DNA of 64,000 nt from Thioalkalivibrio sulfidiphilus HL-EbGr7 (GCF_000021985.1 NC_011901.1:992001-1056000); one strand, 5' to 3'. Positions 38,388-48,325 are shown, numbered from the stretch's first letter. Translations and numbers: made by a program. The notes: a model not told the origin generated them from the letters alone.

Positions 38388-40058
38388 TCATGCCCCGCCG
38401 CCCTGGTTGGTGACGTCCACGTGCAGGGTCAGGGTCTGTCCGGGGCGGATCAGATTGCCGTTGCCCAGGTTGTTCCAGCGGCGGATGTCAGCCACGCTGA
38501 CCTGGAAGCGCTGGCCGATGCTTGCCAGGGAGTCCCCGGGGCGCACGGCATAGTTCACCGTCTGGCGCCGCGCGGCCGGGTTCTGCAACTGCGGCGGACC
38601 CGCCGAGGCCACCGGACCGGCGTCGCTGCTCAGCCACACGGACAGGCGCTGGCCCGGGCGCAGGGTGTCGCCGGGGGCCATGCCGTTCCAGCGGGCCAGT
38701 TCCTGCACCGAGACGTTGTAGCGCCGGGACAGGCCCCAGAAGGTGTCGCCCGCCTGGACCAGGTGCTGGTGCTGTACCCGGCCGGCCGGCCCGCGCGCCT
38801 GGGTCTGGGTGCGGCGCTGGTCGGCCGTCAGGGTGTAGGTGGAGGCCGGTTCGCTGGCGCTCGGCACCAGCAGGTACTGGCCTGCGCGGATGTTGCTGCC
38901 GCGGAGGTTGTTGGTGCTCTGCAGCATGGCCACGGTGGTGCGGTACTGGCGGGCGATCTGGATCAGGGTCTCGCCCTCCTGGATGCGGTGGCGGTTCCAG
39001 ACCACCCGCTCGGAGGCATCCAGCGCGGCCAGACCCTCGCGGAAGGCCGGTGTGCGGTCGCGGGGCAGCAGCAGGTGGTGGGGGCCTTCAGGATCGGTGG
39101 CCCAGCGGTTGAAGCCCGGGTTGAGCTGGTAGACCTCTTCCAGGTCCAGGTCCGCCAGGCGCGCCGCCACGGCGAGGTCCAGCTGGCCGTCCAGCTGCAC
39201 CAGTTCCAGGTAGGGCTCGTCGGGCACCGGCCAGAGTTCCACGTGGTAGGCCCAGGGGTCTTCCACCAGGCTGCGCAGGGCCAGCAGCTTGGGCACGTAC
39301 TGGCGGGTCTCCCGGGGCAGGTCCAGGCTCCAGAAGTCCGTGGGGCGGCCCAGGCGTTCGTTCCGCTGGATGGCCCGGGCCACGGTGCCCTGGCCGGCGT
39401 TGTAGGCGGCGAGCGCCAGCAGCCAGTCGCCGTCGAAGCGCTGGTTGAGCTGCTGCAGATAGTCCAGGGCGGCGGTGGTGGAGGCGTGAATATCGCGGCG
39501 CCCGTCATACCACCAGTTCTGCTTCAGGCCGAAGTGGCGCCCGGTGGAGGGGATGAACTGCCAGATGCCCGCCGCGCGGCCGTGGGAATAGGCGAAGGGC
39601 AGGTAGGCGCTTTCCACGATGGGCAGGAGCAACAGCTCCGTGGGCAGGTCCCGGGCCTCGATCTCTTCCAGGATGTAGTGCAGCAGGGGTTCCGCCCGGG
39701 CGGTCACCCGCTGGATGAAGTCGGGGCGGCACAGGTGCCACTGGATGTGGGGCTGGACGCTGGGGTGGTGGCGGTAATCGGGCATACCCATGCCGGCGCG
39801 CACCCGGCCCCAGATGTCCTCGCTGGGCGGGCTCTCGCCCACGGGGATGTCCCGGGAGGGGGTCAGGTCGGGGAAGGGGGTTGCTTCCTCCAGGCCGAGC
39901 AGGGTCTGCTCGGCGTCCGCCAGTCGTACGGTGTCGGTTTCTTCAGTGATTTCAACCCGTTCCGGTTCATCGGGTTGAGAGGGGAGGCTGCCGCAGGCGC
40001 TCAGCAAGAGGGCCGCGGGCAGCAGCGCGGCGATGACCATGAAACGGATGGGGTTCAT
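38388..40058 (-). CDS. mltD: LysM lytic transglycosylase, MltD type lipoprotein
   Basis: 556 residues from ATG 40058 (a longer frame exists). Lipoprotein signal with lipobox LLSAC, so it should sit in the outer membrane. An SLT domain (about 110-240) has the catalytic Glu in LLPIVESAYLPFAYS and the AAGIWQFIPSTGRHFGL block. Three LysM repeats follow (about 345, 420 and 500 onward: IQEGETLIQIARQY, VQAGDTFWGLSRRYN, VRPGDSLASIGQRF) for peptidoglycan binding. Cleaves glycan strands to 1,6-anhydro ends. Confidence 0.93.
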   Translation of the reverse strand: MNPIRFMVIAALLPAALLLSACGSLPSQPDEPERVEITEETDTVRLADAEQTLLGLEEATPFPDLTPSRDIPVGESPPSEDIWGRVRAGMGMPDYRHHPSVQPHIQWHLCRPDFIQRVTARAEPLLHYILEEIEARDLPTELLLLPIVESAYLPFAYSHGRAAGIWQFIPSTGRHFGLKQNWWYDGRRDIHASTTAALDYLQQLNQRFDGDWLLALAAYNAGQGTVARAIQRNERLGRPTDFWSLDLPRETRQYVPKLLALRSLVEDPWAYHVELWPVPDEPYLELVQLDGQLDLAVAARLADLDLEEVYQLNPGFNRWATDPEGPHHLLLPRDRTPAFREGLAALDASERVVWNRHRIQEGETLIQIARQYRTTVAMLQSTNNLRGSNIRAGQYLLVPSASEPASTYTLTADQRRTQTQARGPAGRVQHQHLVQAGDTFWGLSRRYNVSVQELARWNGMAPGDTLRPGQRLSVWLSSDAGPVASAGPPQLQNPAARRQTVNYAVRPGDSLASIGQRFQVSVADIRRWNNLGNGNLIRPGQTLTLHVDVTNQGGGA

Positions 40059-40197
40059 GGGTGCCAAGGATAGCGACCGGGGGGTACCCTCCACAACCCT
40101 GAACAGTGGCATCCATCGGGTCGTCTAGACGTCTGTCGGACGTCGCTGTGTACGGACCGTCATGGACTTGCCCGGCCCATGGGATATGCTGTCGGCC

Positions 40198-40944
40198 ATG
40201 AACCCCTCCGACGCCATCCGCGACCGACAGGACCTGCGTGCCTGGTACGCCACGCCGCCCGGCGAGGCGCTCAGGGCGGAACTGCGCCGCTATGCGGCCA
40301 GCGTGGTGCCCCAGCTGTTCGGCTACCATGCCCTGCAGGTGGGTGATCTGGGTGAATCCCTGGATATGCTGGAGGGCTCGCGCATCATCCACCAGGTAAG
40401 CCTGAGCCTTACCCCCCCGGCCCAGGTGCTGGCCCAGCCCCGGGCCCTGCCCGTGCAGTCCGACACCCTGGACGTGGTGGTCCTGGCCCATGTGCTGGAA
40501 TTCTGCTCGGATCCCCACCAGGTGCTGCGCGAGGTGGACCGCACCCTGGTGCCCGAGGGGCATCTGCTCATCGTCGGTTTCAATCCCTTCAGCCTCATGG
40601 GCCTGCGTCGCCTGTTCGCCGGGCGCGGGGGGATGGCCCCCTGGCGCGGGCGCTACTACAGCGTGTTTCGCATCAAGGACTGGCTGCGCCTGCTGGGTTT
40701 CGACCTGGTGGCCTGCGTGCCCGCCGGCTTCCGTCCGCCGCTGCGGGGCGCCGGGCTGTTGCGCCGCCTGCAGTTCATGGAGACACTGGGCGCCCGTTTC
40801 TGGCCGTACTTCGGAGGTGCCTACGTGATCCTTGCCCGCAAGCGTGTCGCCACGCTCACCCCCATGCGCCCCCGCTGGCGCCCGCGCCGCCGGCTCGCCG
40901 CCGGGCTGGCCAGTTCCGGGTTGCGGAGACAGGGTCGTGGCTGA
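40198..40944 (+). CDS. SAM-dependent methyltransferase (YafS-like)
   Basis: 248 residues from ATG 40198 (frame opens at 40162). Methyltransf_11 fold: [33 protein letters not shown] followed by [12 protein letters not shown]. The glycine-rich motif I is weak, as in YafS. In E. coli yafS lies beside rnhA and dnaQ, as here. Substrate unknown. An Arg-rich tail ends the protein, and rnhA starts within its last codons. Confidence 0.85.
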   Translation: MNPSDAIRDRQDLRAWYATPPGEALRAELRRYAASVVPQLFGYHALQVGDLGESLDMLEGSRIIHQVSLSLTPPAQVLAQPRALPVQSDTLDVVVLAHVLEFCSDPHQVLREVDRTLVPEGHLLIVGFNPFSLMGLRRLFAGRGGMAPWRGRYYSVFRIKDWLRLLGFDLVACVPAGFRPPLRGAGLLRRLQFMETLGARFWPYFGGAYVILARKRVATLTPMRPRWRPRRRLAAGLASSGLRRQGRG

Positions 40945-41389
40945 GTCCCAGCGGGTGGAGATCTACACCGACGGTGCCTGTCGCGGCAATCCCGGTCCCG
41001 GCGGCTGGGGCGCCGTGCTGCGTTTCAAGGGCAGGGAGCGCACCCTCAAGGGCGCCGAGGCCGAGACCACCAACAACCGCATGGAACTGACTGCCGCCAT
41101 CATGGCCCTGGAGACCCTGACCCGTCCCTGCGCCGTGGATCTGACCACCGACTCCCAGTACGTGAAGCAGGGCCTGACCCAGTGGATCCACGGCTGGAAG
41201 CGCAAGGGCTGGCGCACGGCCGACGGCAAGCCGGTGAAGAACCAGGACCTGTGGATGCGCCTGGACGCCGCCGCCGCCCGCCACGAGGTGGCCTGGCACT
41301 GGGTGCGCGGCCACACCGGCCACCCGGAAAACGAACTGGCCGACCAGCTGGCCAACGAGGCCATCGACGAGATGCTGGCAGGGGCCTGA
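40937..41389 (+). CDS. rnhA: Ribonuclease HI
   Basis: 150 residues from GTG 40937, which overlaps the upstream stop; the open frame extends further but only as a shadow. Cleaves RNA in RNA-DNA hybrids. The D-E-D-D site is visible: [29 protein letters not shown] and [10 protein letters not shown]; the basic handle is [20 protein letters not shown]. Precedes dnaQ, separated by composite repeat C7. Confidence 0.96.
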   Translation: MAESQRVEIYTDGACRGNPGPGGWGAVLRFKGRERTLKGAEAETTNNRMELTAAIMALETLTRPCAVDLTTDSQYVKQGLTQWIHGWKRKGWRTADGKPVKNQDLWMRLDAAAARHEVAWHWVRGHTGHPENELADQLANEAIDEMLAGA

Positions 41390-41394
41390 AGGCA

Positions 41395-41588
41395 AACGCG
41401 GCGCAAAGATGTGAAGAAAACCGTGATTGCTGATCAAATTCTGATTTCCCCGTGGCTCCGTGCCCCCGTGAGAGAACATGTGTTTGCCTGGCTTTAAGGA
41501 AACAGGCTTCTCTCACGGGGTCACTGGGACACGGGGAACCCAATTAGGTGTTTTCATGTTTCACGATTTTGCGTCTTCGCGTCGAAAT
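41395..41588. repeat. Composite nested inverted repeat (C7)
   Basis: Outer arms 41395-41422 (ACGCGGCGCAAAG, GTGAAGAAAACC) and about 41549-41588 (GTGTTTTCATG, TTTTGCGTCTTCGCGTCG). Inner arms about 41448-41475 (CCCGTGGCTCCGTGCCCCCG, TGAGAGAA) and 41508-41538. Same inner and outer modules as C6. Lies between rnhA and dnaQ. Confidence 0.85.
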
Positions 41589-41627
41589 CTTTTAATGTCT
41601 GTCCGTCACGCCTGAACCGAGAACCCC

Positions 41628-42353
41628 ATGAACAATCGCGTCGAGATGTCCGACAACAACCACCGCCAGGTGGTGCTGGATACGGAAACCACCGGTCTTG
41701 AGCCGGCCCAGGGTCATCGCATCATCGAGATCGGTTGCGTGGAGCTGGTGGGGCGACGCATCACCCGGCGCACTTTCCACCACTACCTGCAGCCGGACCG
41801 GGAGATCGACGAGGGCGCGCTGGCGGTACACGGCATCAGCAACGAGTTCCTGGCCGACAAGCCGCGCTTCGCCGACGTGGTGGACGAGTTCCTGGAGTTC
41901 ATCCGCGGCGCCGAGCTGGTGATCCACAATGCCCCCTTCGACGTGGGCTTCCTGGACCACGAGCTCAAGCTGCTGGACGCCGCCCGTGGCCAGGTGACCG
42001 ACTACTCGAGCATCCTGGACACCCTGGACCTGGCCCGGCGCATGCACCCGGGCCAGCGCAACAGCCTGGACGCCCTGTGCAAGCGCTACCAGATCGACAA
42101 CTCGGGGCGCGAGCTGCACGGCGCCCTGCTCGACGCCCGCATCCTGGCGGATGTCTATCTCGCCATGACCGGCGGCCAGACCACCCTCTCCCTGGGCGGC
42201 GAGGCTGCGGGCGTCAATGGCGAGGCACGCGCCGAGAGCATCCGGCGTCTGCCCGAAGCCCGCGCGCGCCTGCGGGTCATCCGCCCCTCGGAGGCGGAAT
42301 TGCAGGCCCACACCCGTCTGTTGGAAAAGCTCAATCCGCCGTCCCCCTGGTAG
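41628..42353 (+). CDS. dnaQ: DNA polymerase III epsilon subunit (proofreading exonuclease)
   Basis: 241 residues. DEDDh 3'-5' exonuclease: VVLDTETTGLE (D18, E20), VIHNAPFDVGFLDHEL and HGALLDARILADVYL with the catalytic His and Asp. The C-terminal part (LPEARARLRVIRPSEAELQAH) matches the alpha-subunit tether region. Start may be M1 or M7 (41646); neither has a strong ribosome site, because repeat C7 occupies the leader. Confidence 0.95.
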   Translation: MNNRVEMSDNNHRQVVLDTETTGLEPAQGHRIIEIGCVELVGRRITRRTFHHYLQPDREIDEGALAVHGISNEFLADKPRFADVVDEFLEFIRGAELVIHNAPFDVGFLDHELKLLDAARGQVTDYSSILDTLDLARRMHPGQRNSLDALCKRYQIDNSGRELHGALLDARILADVYLAMTGGQTTLSLGGEAAGVNGEARAESIRRLPEARARLRVIRPSEAELQAHTRLLEKLNPPSPW

Positions 42354-42444
42354 TCCCCGATCCCTGCGCCGCAGCGGGGCAGGGCAGTGAACAACAACCG
42401 ACAACAAGACACTGACAAGCAAGCAACCCGAAGGAGACTTTTAC

Positions 42445-42690
42445 ATGAGCAACTGCAAGCCCGAGATCGCCGCCAAGCAGCCCATCGCCGTGCAGCTGGA
42501 GGCGGGCAAGAAATACTTCTGGTGCGCGTGCGGCAAGTCCAAGAAGCAGCCCTTCTGCGACGGCTCCCACCAGGGCAGCGGTTGCGAGCCGGTGGCCTTC
42601 ACCGCCGAGAAGACCGGCGAGGCCTGGCTGTGTCAGTGCAAGCGCACGGGGAATGTGCCGTTCTGCGATGGTAGCCATAACAAGCTGTGA
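42445..42690 (+). CDS. CDGSH iron-sulfur protein with two CDGSH motifs
   Basis: 81 residues. Two copies of the C-x-C-x2-S/T-x3-P-F-C-D-G-S-H motif (WCACGKSKKQPFCDGSHQG and LCQCKRTGNVPFCDGSH), each binding a 2Fe-2S cluster through three Cys and one His. Related to mitoNEET. Good ribosome-binding site (GAAGGAGA). The role in bacteria is not settled; redox or iron handling is likely. Confidence 0.93.
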   Translation: MSNCKPEIAAKQPIAVQLEAGKKYFWCACGKSKKQPFCDGSHQGSGCEPVAFTAEKTGEAWLCQCKRTGNVPFCDGSHNKL

Positions 42691-42699
42691 GGGGGTGCT

Positions 42700-42921
42700 G
42701 AACAAGTCCAGGACGGACTTGCCAGTGCGTGCAGTACCCGGTACACGCCCTGACGCTGCTGCTCGAGTCAAATTTGTAGGTGTTCGATTCGCGGGCGGTT
42801 CGTCACTGACTGCGGAAACGCCGAGTTATTAAGCGTTTCCTAAGTATATTCAGGCCGTTGATGGTGAGGCTAGTTTTTAGGTGTGCTCATTTACATTTTC
42901 GATGCCGGGGTGGTTATTGTC
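42700..42921. other. Transition from core DNA to AT-rich islet
   Basis: No gene. An AAGTCC/GGACTT hairpin (42704-42720) and GTACCCGGTAC lie near the start, possibly the remnant of a mobile-element end. Base composition then falls sharply from about 42780 onward. Confidence 0.4.
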
Positions 42922-44241
42922 ATGTTTAGGTGGTCTATATTTGGATTTATTTTTGCATTAACTGCCGCTACAGTTAATGTACTAAGCGCTGAAGAAAAGA
43001 TAAATGGAGGTGCATATTTTTCATATTTTCCTAGTCATGATGTTGTGGTCATTGACGGTGAGATAGTTGAAGGTGATTACCAAAGATTTCTGGCCGCTTT
43101 GCTGTCATCAGGTTATGGGGCAAGTATTTTTATTTCATCGCCTGGAGGTGATCTGCATGAGGCAATGCGCATTGGCAGATTAATACGTAAAATAGGGTAT
43201 GTTACTGATATCCCTACTGCGCGACCGGATGCGAGTTGTACCCCTCTCTACAATATTCAGCACTGTACCTGCGATAGTGCATGTTTATTTATTTGGTTAG
43301 GAGGTATTAAGCGAGAGGGAGATTATATTACCGTTCACAGGCCATACATAGAGCCATCATCGCTCAGAGAAATCACCGCAGACGAGGCACGTGAGCATTC
43401 ATTGCTGATAGCAGAGTGGGTGGCTGACTATTTTCAAGAAATGGGCGCTCCTCGTGCGCTGTGGGATCGAATGTCGTCAGTATCCTATGACCGTGTCGAA
43501 AGGTTGAGTCAGTCCTATATTGAGAGGAATCTCTCTGGGGTTTCTAGAGATTATGAGGATTGGTCAATAGCGCGTTGTGGAAGGCTTGATGCTGGATCCT
43601 CGCGCGATACTTATATAAGTACATGGGCTTGTTTGAATGAGTTGTTTTATAGGCATCGAGAGTCGAGGTTTAATGAGGCTCTGGTTGGTGCTTTAGAAGA
43701 GCTTAGAATTGCCGGGCAGATAACCGATGAGCTTGCTGCGTATTTGCCGTTCATTGGTTCGGAGACAATCGTTAACAATTTGGTTGGTAAGTCCTATAAG
43801 CACGCCTCAAAGGTGTTGGGTTTACATGGCTTCGGGGATCCTGTGGCTTGGGTTGAGGATGTCGCTGGGAAGTGTGTGACTATTTCTTACTTGGGCGTGG
43901 TTTGCTTCGATGCCGATGGGATCGTAACACAAATTAGCATGCCTTATTACAGTGCTGATGGGGCAACGTTGTTTACTCCGACTAGGGCTTACAAAGGTAA
44001 GTCCTTGCATCCTTTCTACTATGGAGTTGCTAAGGGTGAAGTTGATAATTTTATAACTGCTTCGGAGGTTGCAAGTTACAGCGTGGTGGATACAGTATAT
44101 ACGTCTTTATATGTAGGTGAGAATGAGGATTATGTGGTGACTTATAATGCTGTAGACGACACTTTAAGGAATCTTCAAATAAATTATAAAGGATATGTCG
44201 CTGAGCTCTTGGGGCTTAGCGGTTCAGTCAATGAGCGGTGA
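42922..44241 (+). CDS. Secreted ClpP-like serine-protease-fold protein (COG3904-like)
   Basis: 439 residues from ATG 42922, where a signal peptide begins (hydrophobic core to about 22, cut near SA-EEK); GTG 42883 is a longer alternative. Residues 40-142 follow the ClpP fold: FISSPGGDLHEAMRIGRL matches the oxyanion strand, CDSACLFIWLGG holds the likely nucleophile S119, and ITVHRPY the His H139. Cysteines at 106, 115, 117 and 121 surround the active site and could form disulfides in the periplasm. The C-terminal 250 residues are unrecognised. Codon usage is AT-rich, unlike its neighbours: horizontal transfer is likely. Confidence 0.65.
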   Translation: MFRWSIFGFIFALTAATVNVLSAEEKINGGAYFSYFPSHDVVVIDGEIVEGDYQRFLAALLSSGYGASIFISSPGGDLHEAMRIGRLIRKIGYVTDIPTARPDASCTPLYNIQHCTCDSACLFIWLGGIKREGDYITVHRPYIEPSSLREITADEAREHSLLIAEWVADYFQEMGAPRALWDRMSSVSYDRVERLSQSYIERNLSGVSRDYEDWSIARCGRLDAGSSRDTYISTWACLNELFYRHRESRFNEALVGALEELRIAGQITDELAAYLPFIGSETIVNNLVGKSYKHASKVLGLHGFGDPVAWVEDVAGKCVTISYLGVVCFDADGIVTQISMPYYSADGATLFTPTRAYKGKSLHPFYYGVAKGEVDNFITASEVASYSVVDTVYTSLYVGENEDYVVTYNAVDDTLRNLQINYKGYVAELLGLSGSVNER

Positions 44242-44262
44242 AGTTTGCGCTTTGGCTTGATT

Positions 44263-44703
44263 ATGTACGAGATTGCTAGGATTGTTGCTGGTTTTGCTAC
44301 CGCTATTGGTGTTGCAATTGCTGCATGGCAAATATGGCGTACTGCTGAGCAATCAAAAACTACATTTGAGGATGCGCTTTCAAAAGAGTACAGAGAGTTG
44401 ATAAGGGCTGTTCCATATAAGGCTCTGATTGGGCAAGAATTGACTGACGACGAAATCTTAGGTTGTAAGGACGCAATCTTTAACTACCTCGATTTCTGCA
44501 ATCAACAAATTTATCTAAGATCGAAAAAAAGAATCCGCTGCGATACTTGGATGGAATGGCAGGATGGGATGAAGGTTAATATGACACTTCCTTTGTTCTC
44601 CGAGGTGGCGGCTGAAGTTTTTTCTCAACTTCCTGATGTTTTTGAGGGCTTGCGCAGGGTAATGCAAGAAGGTTTCAAGTCTGATCCAGCGCAGTGGTAT
44701 TAG
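44263..44703 (+). CDS. Small membrane-anchored protein of the AT-rich islet
   Basis: 146 residues from ATG 44263 (a TTG at 44245 is also open). One N-terminal membrane helix (IVAGFATAIGVAIAAWQIW) then a mostly helical cytoplasmic part with DDEILGCKDAIFNYLDFCNQQIYL. I do not recognise a named family with confidence. Only 21 nt after the ClpP-like gene, same low GC, so probably one transferred operon. Confidence 0.6.
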   Translation: MYEIARIVAGFATAIGVAIAAWQIWRTAEQSKTTFEDALSKEYRELIRAVPYKALIGQELTDDEILGCKDAIFNYLDFCNQQIYLRSKKRIRCDTWMEWQDGMKVNMTLPLFSEVAAEVFSQLPDVFEGLRRVMQEGFKSDPAQWY

Positions 44704-44733
44704 ACGTATCTTTATAGCGAGCCTTTTATCGCC

Positions 44734-46041
44734 TCACGCCACCCTGGGAATCGAGGACACCAGGTCCACCACGTGGGTGGCACCGCTGCGGATCTCATCC
44801 ACCAGGGTGCCTGCGGAGATGACCTGCTGACGACCCCTTTCCGCGGCCTCGCTGACGTTCTCGATGCGTGTGACGATCTCCGTGGTGTACTGGAGATTGC
44901 CCTGGAGTACGCGGGTGATTTCCTCCGTGGCGGTGCTGGTGCGGGCGGCCAGCTGGCGGACCTCGTCGGCCACCACGGCGAATCCGCGCCCATGCTCGCC
45001 GGCGCGGGCCGCCTCGATGGCGGCGTTGAGCGCCAGCAGGTTGGTCTGGGAGGCGACGCTGCTGATGGTGGCGACGATGGTCTCGATGTTCTTGGACTGG
45101 CTGTTGAGGTCGTGGATGGCGCGCTTGGCCTCATCGATGAGCGCGCGGATCTGTTCCGAGTTTTCCACAGAGGCGAGCAGGGACGTGTAGCCCCGTCCGG
45201 CGTTGTCGGCGGTCTGCTGTGCCGTGGAGTAGGCCACGGCGGATGCGTCGCGGATCTTGTTGGCGGCGTCGACGCTTTCGGTGATGTCGGTGGCGAATTT
45301 GATCACCTTCACGGTCCTGCCCTGTTCGTCCAGGATCGGGTTGTAGCTGGCCTCGAGCCAGAGCTCGCGGCCATCGGAACGCAGCCGGCGGAACTTGCCG
45401 GTCATCAATTCCCCGGCAGCAAGCTGTTCCCAGAAATGGGGGTGATCGCGGTAGAAGGCCTCGTCGCAGAACATGCGGTGATGTCGTCCGCGGACCTCGT
45501 CCAGCCGATAACCCACGGCATCCAGGAAGTTGCGATTGGCATCCAGGATCTGGCCTTCGGGGGTGAAGGAGATGACGGCCATGGACCGGTCCAGGGCCTG
45601 GAACACGGCCGCCTGATCGCGCAGCTGTTCCTGCTTGGCAGTCACGTCGGAGGCGATCTTGATCACCCGGGTGACCCTGCCCGAGGCGTCCCTGACGGGG
45701 AAATAGGTGGCTTCCAGCCAGAGGCGCCGGCCGTCCGCCCTGCGGCGGGGGAAGGTGCCTGCATGGGATTCGCCCCGGGCGAGCCGCTCCCAGAATTGCC
45801 TGTATTCGGTGGACTTGACGTAGGACGGGTCACAGAACAGGCGATGATGGGCGCCAAGCACGACCTCCCGGGTGTGGCCCGTGGCGGCCAGGAACTGCTC
45901 GTTCACATCCAGGATTTGTCCATCTGGCGTGAATTCAATGTAGGCCACCGAGGCCCGGATGGCATCGAATGCGAAGCGGGTCTCGGCCAGGGCCTGTCGA
46001 CATTCGGCCAGTTCGTTGTGCAAGCGCTTGTTCAGAATCAT
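44734..46041 (-). CDS. Soluble chemoreceptor-like protein with two PAS domains
   Basis: 435 residues from ATG 46041 with GGAGG 6 nt upstream; the longer frame to 46272 is unlikely. Two PAS domains with PAC motifs (about 20-135 and 140-260; [42 protein letters not shown]), then an MCP signalling hairpin (about 320-400) with [21 protein letters not shown] and [13 protein letters not shown]. No membrane segment, so an internal signal (redox, light or a ligand) is likely. Should couple to CheW/CheA, which are not in the window. Confidence 0.92.
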   Translation of the reverse strand: MILNKRLHNELAECRQALAETRFAFDAIRASVAYIEFTPDGQILDVNEQFLAATGHTREVVLGAHHRLFCDPSYVKSTEYRQFWERLARGESHAGTFPRRRADGRRLWLEATYFPVRDASGRVTRVIKIASDVTAKQEQLRDQAAVFQALDRSMAVISFTPEGQILDANRNFLDAVGYRLDEVRGRHHRMFCDEAFYRDHPHFWEQLAAGELMTGKFRRLRSDGRELWLEASYNPILDEQGRTVKVIKFATDITESVDAANKIRDASAVAYSTAQQTADNAGRGYTSLLASVENSEQIRALIDEAKRAIHDLNSQSKNIETIVATISSVASQTNLLALNAAIEAARAGEHGRGFAVVADEVRQLAARTSTATEEITRVLQGNLQYTTEIVTRIENVSEAAERGRQQVISAGTLVDEIRSGATHVVDLVSSIPRVA

Positions 46042-46609
46042 GAGGCCTCCCCGGAGTATTCGCGTGGCCACGGTGGCCACGGATATCTTATGCACAACAT
46101 ATACATTAATTGTACATGATTCCCGGGAATGCACCAGTGGGGTGCAAATAGCCGCCTGCCCTGATATCAGGCTGCGGTGTAATTCGACGAATAAACATAT
46201 AGATAGTGGTTTGTGGGTGCGCCTTCCGGGTGGCTGGTGGTGATTTCGGGGTGTACAGGTGGGGCAGATCATGCCACTAAGCGCCCAAGGGAAATCCGGG
46301 TCGCGGATGTGCGGAGAAAATGCCCCAGTCTGCGCAGAACCGGGTCAACCGGCTGGCTAAATTCTGATCAGGGTCTATGCTCCATTGTCATAAATGCGGC
46401 TTCAGGCAAGTTCCAGGCCTGAAAGCGGCACAATCAAGGGCTGATTCATACACACTGGGGGATCCATGGTGAACAGGCCATCCTGTCCGATGGTGCTCAC
46501 CGCTCGTTCCTGTCTTCTCGCAGGTCGTCCGGCCATGTCTGGCTGCGCGATCTGCGTGCCGTGCTTTCGCCCATCATCCTGTCGGCACTAGCCCCGGGAG
46601 CCTTTGATC
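46042..46609. other. 568-bp spacer without a supported gene
   Basis: Lies between the divergent chemoreceptor and acetyltransferase genes. The first 150 bp are AT-richer than the surroundings and contain a near-palindrome TGTACAATTAATGTAT (minus strand, near 46103-46118), a possible operator. TTCAGGC/GCCTGAA forms a small hairpin near 46402-46424. No repeat of families A-D is present. Confidence 0.4.
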
Positions 46610-47134
46610 ATGCAATGGCAGGGAAGCGAGGTGCAGGGGGGTGGCTGGACCATTCGCGAGTTCGAGGAGGAGGACCTGGACGCCGTTCTGCGGGTGTTCC
46701 AGGACGCGGTGCGCAAGGTGGCGGCCCGGGACTATATCCCCGAGCAGGTGGAGGCCTGGGCCCCCGATCCCCCGGATCAGCCTTCCTGGTGTCGGCGACT
46801 GGCCCGCTGCGCGGTGTTCGTCTACGTGGTGCAGGGGCAGGTGGTCGGGTTCATCGCCATGGAGGCCAACGGGCATGTGGACATGCTGTTCGTGGACCCC
46901 GGCCACCTGCGGCGTGGCATCGGCACCGCCCTGCTGGACCATGCCAGGGCCTGGGCCCTGGAGCGGGGCGTGCGCCGCCTGACCACCGATGCCAGCATCA
47001 CCGCACGACCCTTCTTCGAGCATGCCGGCTTCCGGCTGGTGGAGCATCGCATCGTGCCCCTGCGGGGCATGATGTTCCGCAACTTCCACATGTCGCTGGA
47101 TTGCCGGCCGGGGCCGGGTTCTGATACGGGTTGA
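46610..47134 (+). CDS. GNAT-family N-acetyltransferase
   Basis: 174 residues from ATG 46610 (TTG 46604 is also open). The acetyl-CoA-binding segment VDPGHLRRGIGTALLDHARA carries the R/Q-x-x-G-x-G/A signature, and TARPFFEHAGFRLVEHRIVPLRG is the typical GNAT C-terminal part. Closest in pattern to YafP/ElaA-type stand-alone acetyltransferases. Substrate unknown. Confidence 0.9.
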   Translation: MQWQGSEVQGGGWTIREFEEEDLDAVLRVFQDAVRKVAARDYIPEQVEAWAPDPPDQPSWCRRLARCAVFVYVVQGQVVGFIAMEANGHVDMLFVDPGHLRRGIGTALLDHARAWALERGVRRLTTDASITARPFFEHAGFRLVEHRIVPLRGMMFRNFHMSLDCRPGPGSDTG

Positions 47135-47145
47135 TTGAAAAAATC

Positions 47146-47335
<190 letters not shown>

Positions 47336-47363
47336 GGGTTTTCAGACATCAAGCGCAGATACA

Positions 47364-47397
47364 AAAAAGCCCGCACCTCTCTCGGTGCGGGCTTTTT
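47364..47397. terminator. Bidirectional terminator next to the PEP-CTERM gene
   Basis: A5 then GCCCGCACC (to 47377) pairs with GGTGCGGGC then T5 (from 47384), loop TCTCTC. It lies between repeat C5 and the PEP-CTERM stop. Confidence 0.92.
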
Positions 47398-47418
47398 CAT
47401 GCGCTGCGTTTCAGGCGA

Positions 47419-48126
47419 TCAGGCCGAGTGGCGGCGGCGCATGCCCATGGCCAGGGCCAGCAGGCCGATGCCCAGCAGGGCCAGGGCGCCCGGCTCGGGG
47501 ACGCCGATGGGCTTGGGCGTGATCACCAGCAGGTTCTGGGACCTGTCGGAGGTCAGCACGTACATGTGGAACTGCTCGACGGTCTCACCCAGATCATTCA
47601 GCCAGCCGTTGGCGATGCCCTGAGCGCTACCGAAGGCGTTGCTGCGGAAGCTGCCGTTGGAGAGGCTGGTGTTGCTGGTGGTCTCGTTGATGATCTCCCA
47701 CAGGCCCAGCTGGAAGGCCACGTTGGTGGCGGTGCTGCCCAGGCTAGTGTGGTTGTTGCCGTACAGGCTCTGAATCGCGCCCAGCTGGCTCGCAGAGAAG
47801 TAGTCGCCGGCATTGACCACGTTGTAGGTGACCGTGCTGCTGGTGTTCAGGGCAATCCCGGTCTCGATGCAGAAGGCCTCGACCCGGCCGCCCCACTCCA
47901 CATCACCACTGCTGCCCAGGACATTGAATCCGAACAGGCCGGCGTTCACGTTCAGACTGCCGCTGCCACCGATGAGGTTGCCGTTGGTGTCGTACAGGGT
48001 GCCGGTCGTGGAGCCGCCGACGAAGCCGGTGTACCGAAGGTCAACGGTGTTGGCGCTGGCACTGCCGAAGGCCAAAAGACCCAGCACCAGCAGCAGAACG
48101 GCAGATATCCTGTTAACGATTTTCAT
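47419..48126 (-). CDS. PEP-CTERM sorting-domain protein
   Basis: 235 residues from ATG 48126 (ribosome site CCAGGGAT). N-terminal signal peptide (cut near ASA-NT), a Ser/Thr/Asn/Gly-rich beta-type body, and a C-terminal PEP-CTERM tail: GVPEPG motif, hydrophobic helix, then RRRHSA. Such tails are recognised by exosortase/archaeosortase-type enzymes in exopolysaccharide-producing bacteria. The exosortase gene is not in this window. Likely an envelope or matrix protein; exact role unknown. Confidence 0.9.
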   Translation of the reverse strand: MKIVNRISAVLLLVLGLLAFGSASANTVDLRYTGFVGGSTTGTLYDTNGNLIGGSGSLNVNAGLFGFNVLGSSGDVEWGGRVEAFCIETGIALNTSSTVTYNVVNAGDYFSASQLGAIQSLYGNNHTSLGSTATNVAFQLGLWEIINETTSNTSLSNGSFRSNAFGSAQGIANGWLNDLGETVEQFHMYVLTSDRSQNLLVITPKPIGVPEPGALALLGIGLLALAMGMRRRHSA

Positions 48127-48325
48127 ATCCCTGGACCTCATTGTCGGTTTTTCTTGCACAACCGCCGTTGCAGTGTGCTCTAAGTCACAATGAAGCAGGA
48201 AGTGTGCCAGGGTTCTGGTAGCCTTATTTTGCTTGGCTTTTTGTGAGCCATGCCACGCGGACCGGGGAAGATTTGTAAGTTATTTCGACAGGATGGCGGT
48301 ATGAAAGAGGCCAGGGGCGGGGCTT

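Noticed and set aside
46042-46609. Minus-strand extension of the chemoreceptor to 46272
   Set aside because: Residues before M78 of that frame are unlike any domain, and GGAGG precedes the ATG at 46041.
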